From: Bacteroidales bacterium
GTDB lineage: Bacteria; Bacteroidota; Bacteroidia; Bacteroidales; UBA7960
Assembly: GCA_003560215.1 (NCBI GenBank)
Contig: PWIY01000340.1
Span: 1 to 5,245, forward strand
Length of the DNA: 5,245 nt
Reading direction: 5' to 3'
The translations under genes were made by a program, and so were the position numbers. Shown piece after piece: positions 5,087 through 5,245 of this stretch. The notes below the pieces were generated by a model. The model had not been told where the DNA came from and made no database searches. It worked only from the letters and a program-made list of their open reading frames with translations. Numbering within the stretch: the stretch's first letter is position 1; every line of letters begins with the position of its first letter.

Positions 5087-5245
5087 GTTGAGTTTTAGCT
5101 CTGGATGACTTATCCCCTTATCCAAAGAGGGAAGCTACCTTAAGCAGTGCCTTAATCCGACAAAGCCTGTTCTACCCATTGGCGTCTGTAGACATTTTTG
5201 GTCAGTAGCCTGTGTTCACCCAGTAGCCTCACCTAACAGGCAAAA
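5080..5245 (-). promoter_or_regulatory. M-box (ykoK-type) Mg2+ riboswitch aptamer
   Basis: Read on the - strand the conserved M-box blocks appear in order: TTAGGTGAGGCT (5236-5225), ACACAGGCTACTGACC (within 5216-5200), CAAAAATGTCTACAGACG and CCAATGGGT (5200-5174), then GGATAAGTCATCC followed by AGAGCTAAAACTC near the 3' end (5117-5089). This closely follows the mgtE/ykoK leader of Bacillus subtilis, including AATGTC...AGACGCCAATGGGT and GCTAAA.CTC. P1 can form between TGCCTGTT (5242-5235) at the 5' end and AACAAGGGGCA on the 3' side. The 5' edge lies at the window border, so a few P1 bases and the promoter are outside. The aptamer binds several Mg2+ ions and compacts when Mg2+ is plentiful; with the terminator downstream the predicted result is mgtE OFF at high Mg2+. 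Confidence 0.94.

Noticed and set aside
4916..5125. 69-codon open frame on the - strand in the mgtE leader, as a possible leader peptide
   Set aside because: It covers the riboswitch 3' part, antiterminator and terminator and overlaps the mgtE start in another frame. The RNA structure explains this sequence better.

Overview
The window looks like part of a Bacteroidota chromosome (perhaps a Bacteroidales or Marinilabiliales relative; the exact taxon is inference). The ArgS sequence is of the Bacteroidota type. argS has no Shine-Dalgarno sequence but an A/T-rich leader, and a TAnnTTTG-type promoter with a TTG element 19 nt upstream lies in front of it.

Layout, left to right: (1) the 3' part of an AbgT-family transporter gene on the + strand, cut by the left edge and ending at 866; (2) a 488-nt convergent intergenic region holding five tandem 19-20 nt repeats (882-977), a long bidirectional intrinsic terminator (1047-1099) and a second, degenerate repeat cluster (1195-1341); (3) argS, arginyl-tRNA synthetase, complete on the - strand (1355-3166), with its promoter near 3267-3297; (4) a 373-nt intergenic region rich in ACCAAC-type linkers, with a compact array of five GC-rich hairpins (3399-3540) that share a GGAG head and a CGAC tail but have different, self-complementary stems; (5) mgtE, a complete Mg2+ channel/transporter gene on the - strand (3540-4925); (6) the mgtE leader, running to the right edge, with a strong ribosome-binding site, an intrinsic terminator, a competing antiterminator and an M-box (ykoK-type) Mg2+ riboswitch aptamer (about 5080-5245).

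The genes are not one functional pathway. The clearest regulatory unit is M-box plus terminator plus mgtE: Mg2+ should stabilise the aptamer, release the terminator and switch mgtE off. MgtE itself carries the cytosolic N domain and CBS pair that sense Mg2+ at the protein level, so uptake is probably controlled twice.

The least explained element is the hairpin array after mgtE. It has the hallmarks of REP elements (constant GGAG foot, covarying stem), and every loop on the + strand begins with G and ends with A. The mgtE stop codon TAG is built from the first unit of this array. No transposase, tRNA, rRNA or CRISPR array was seen.
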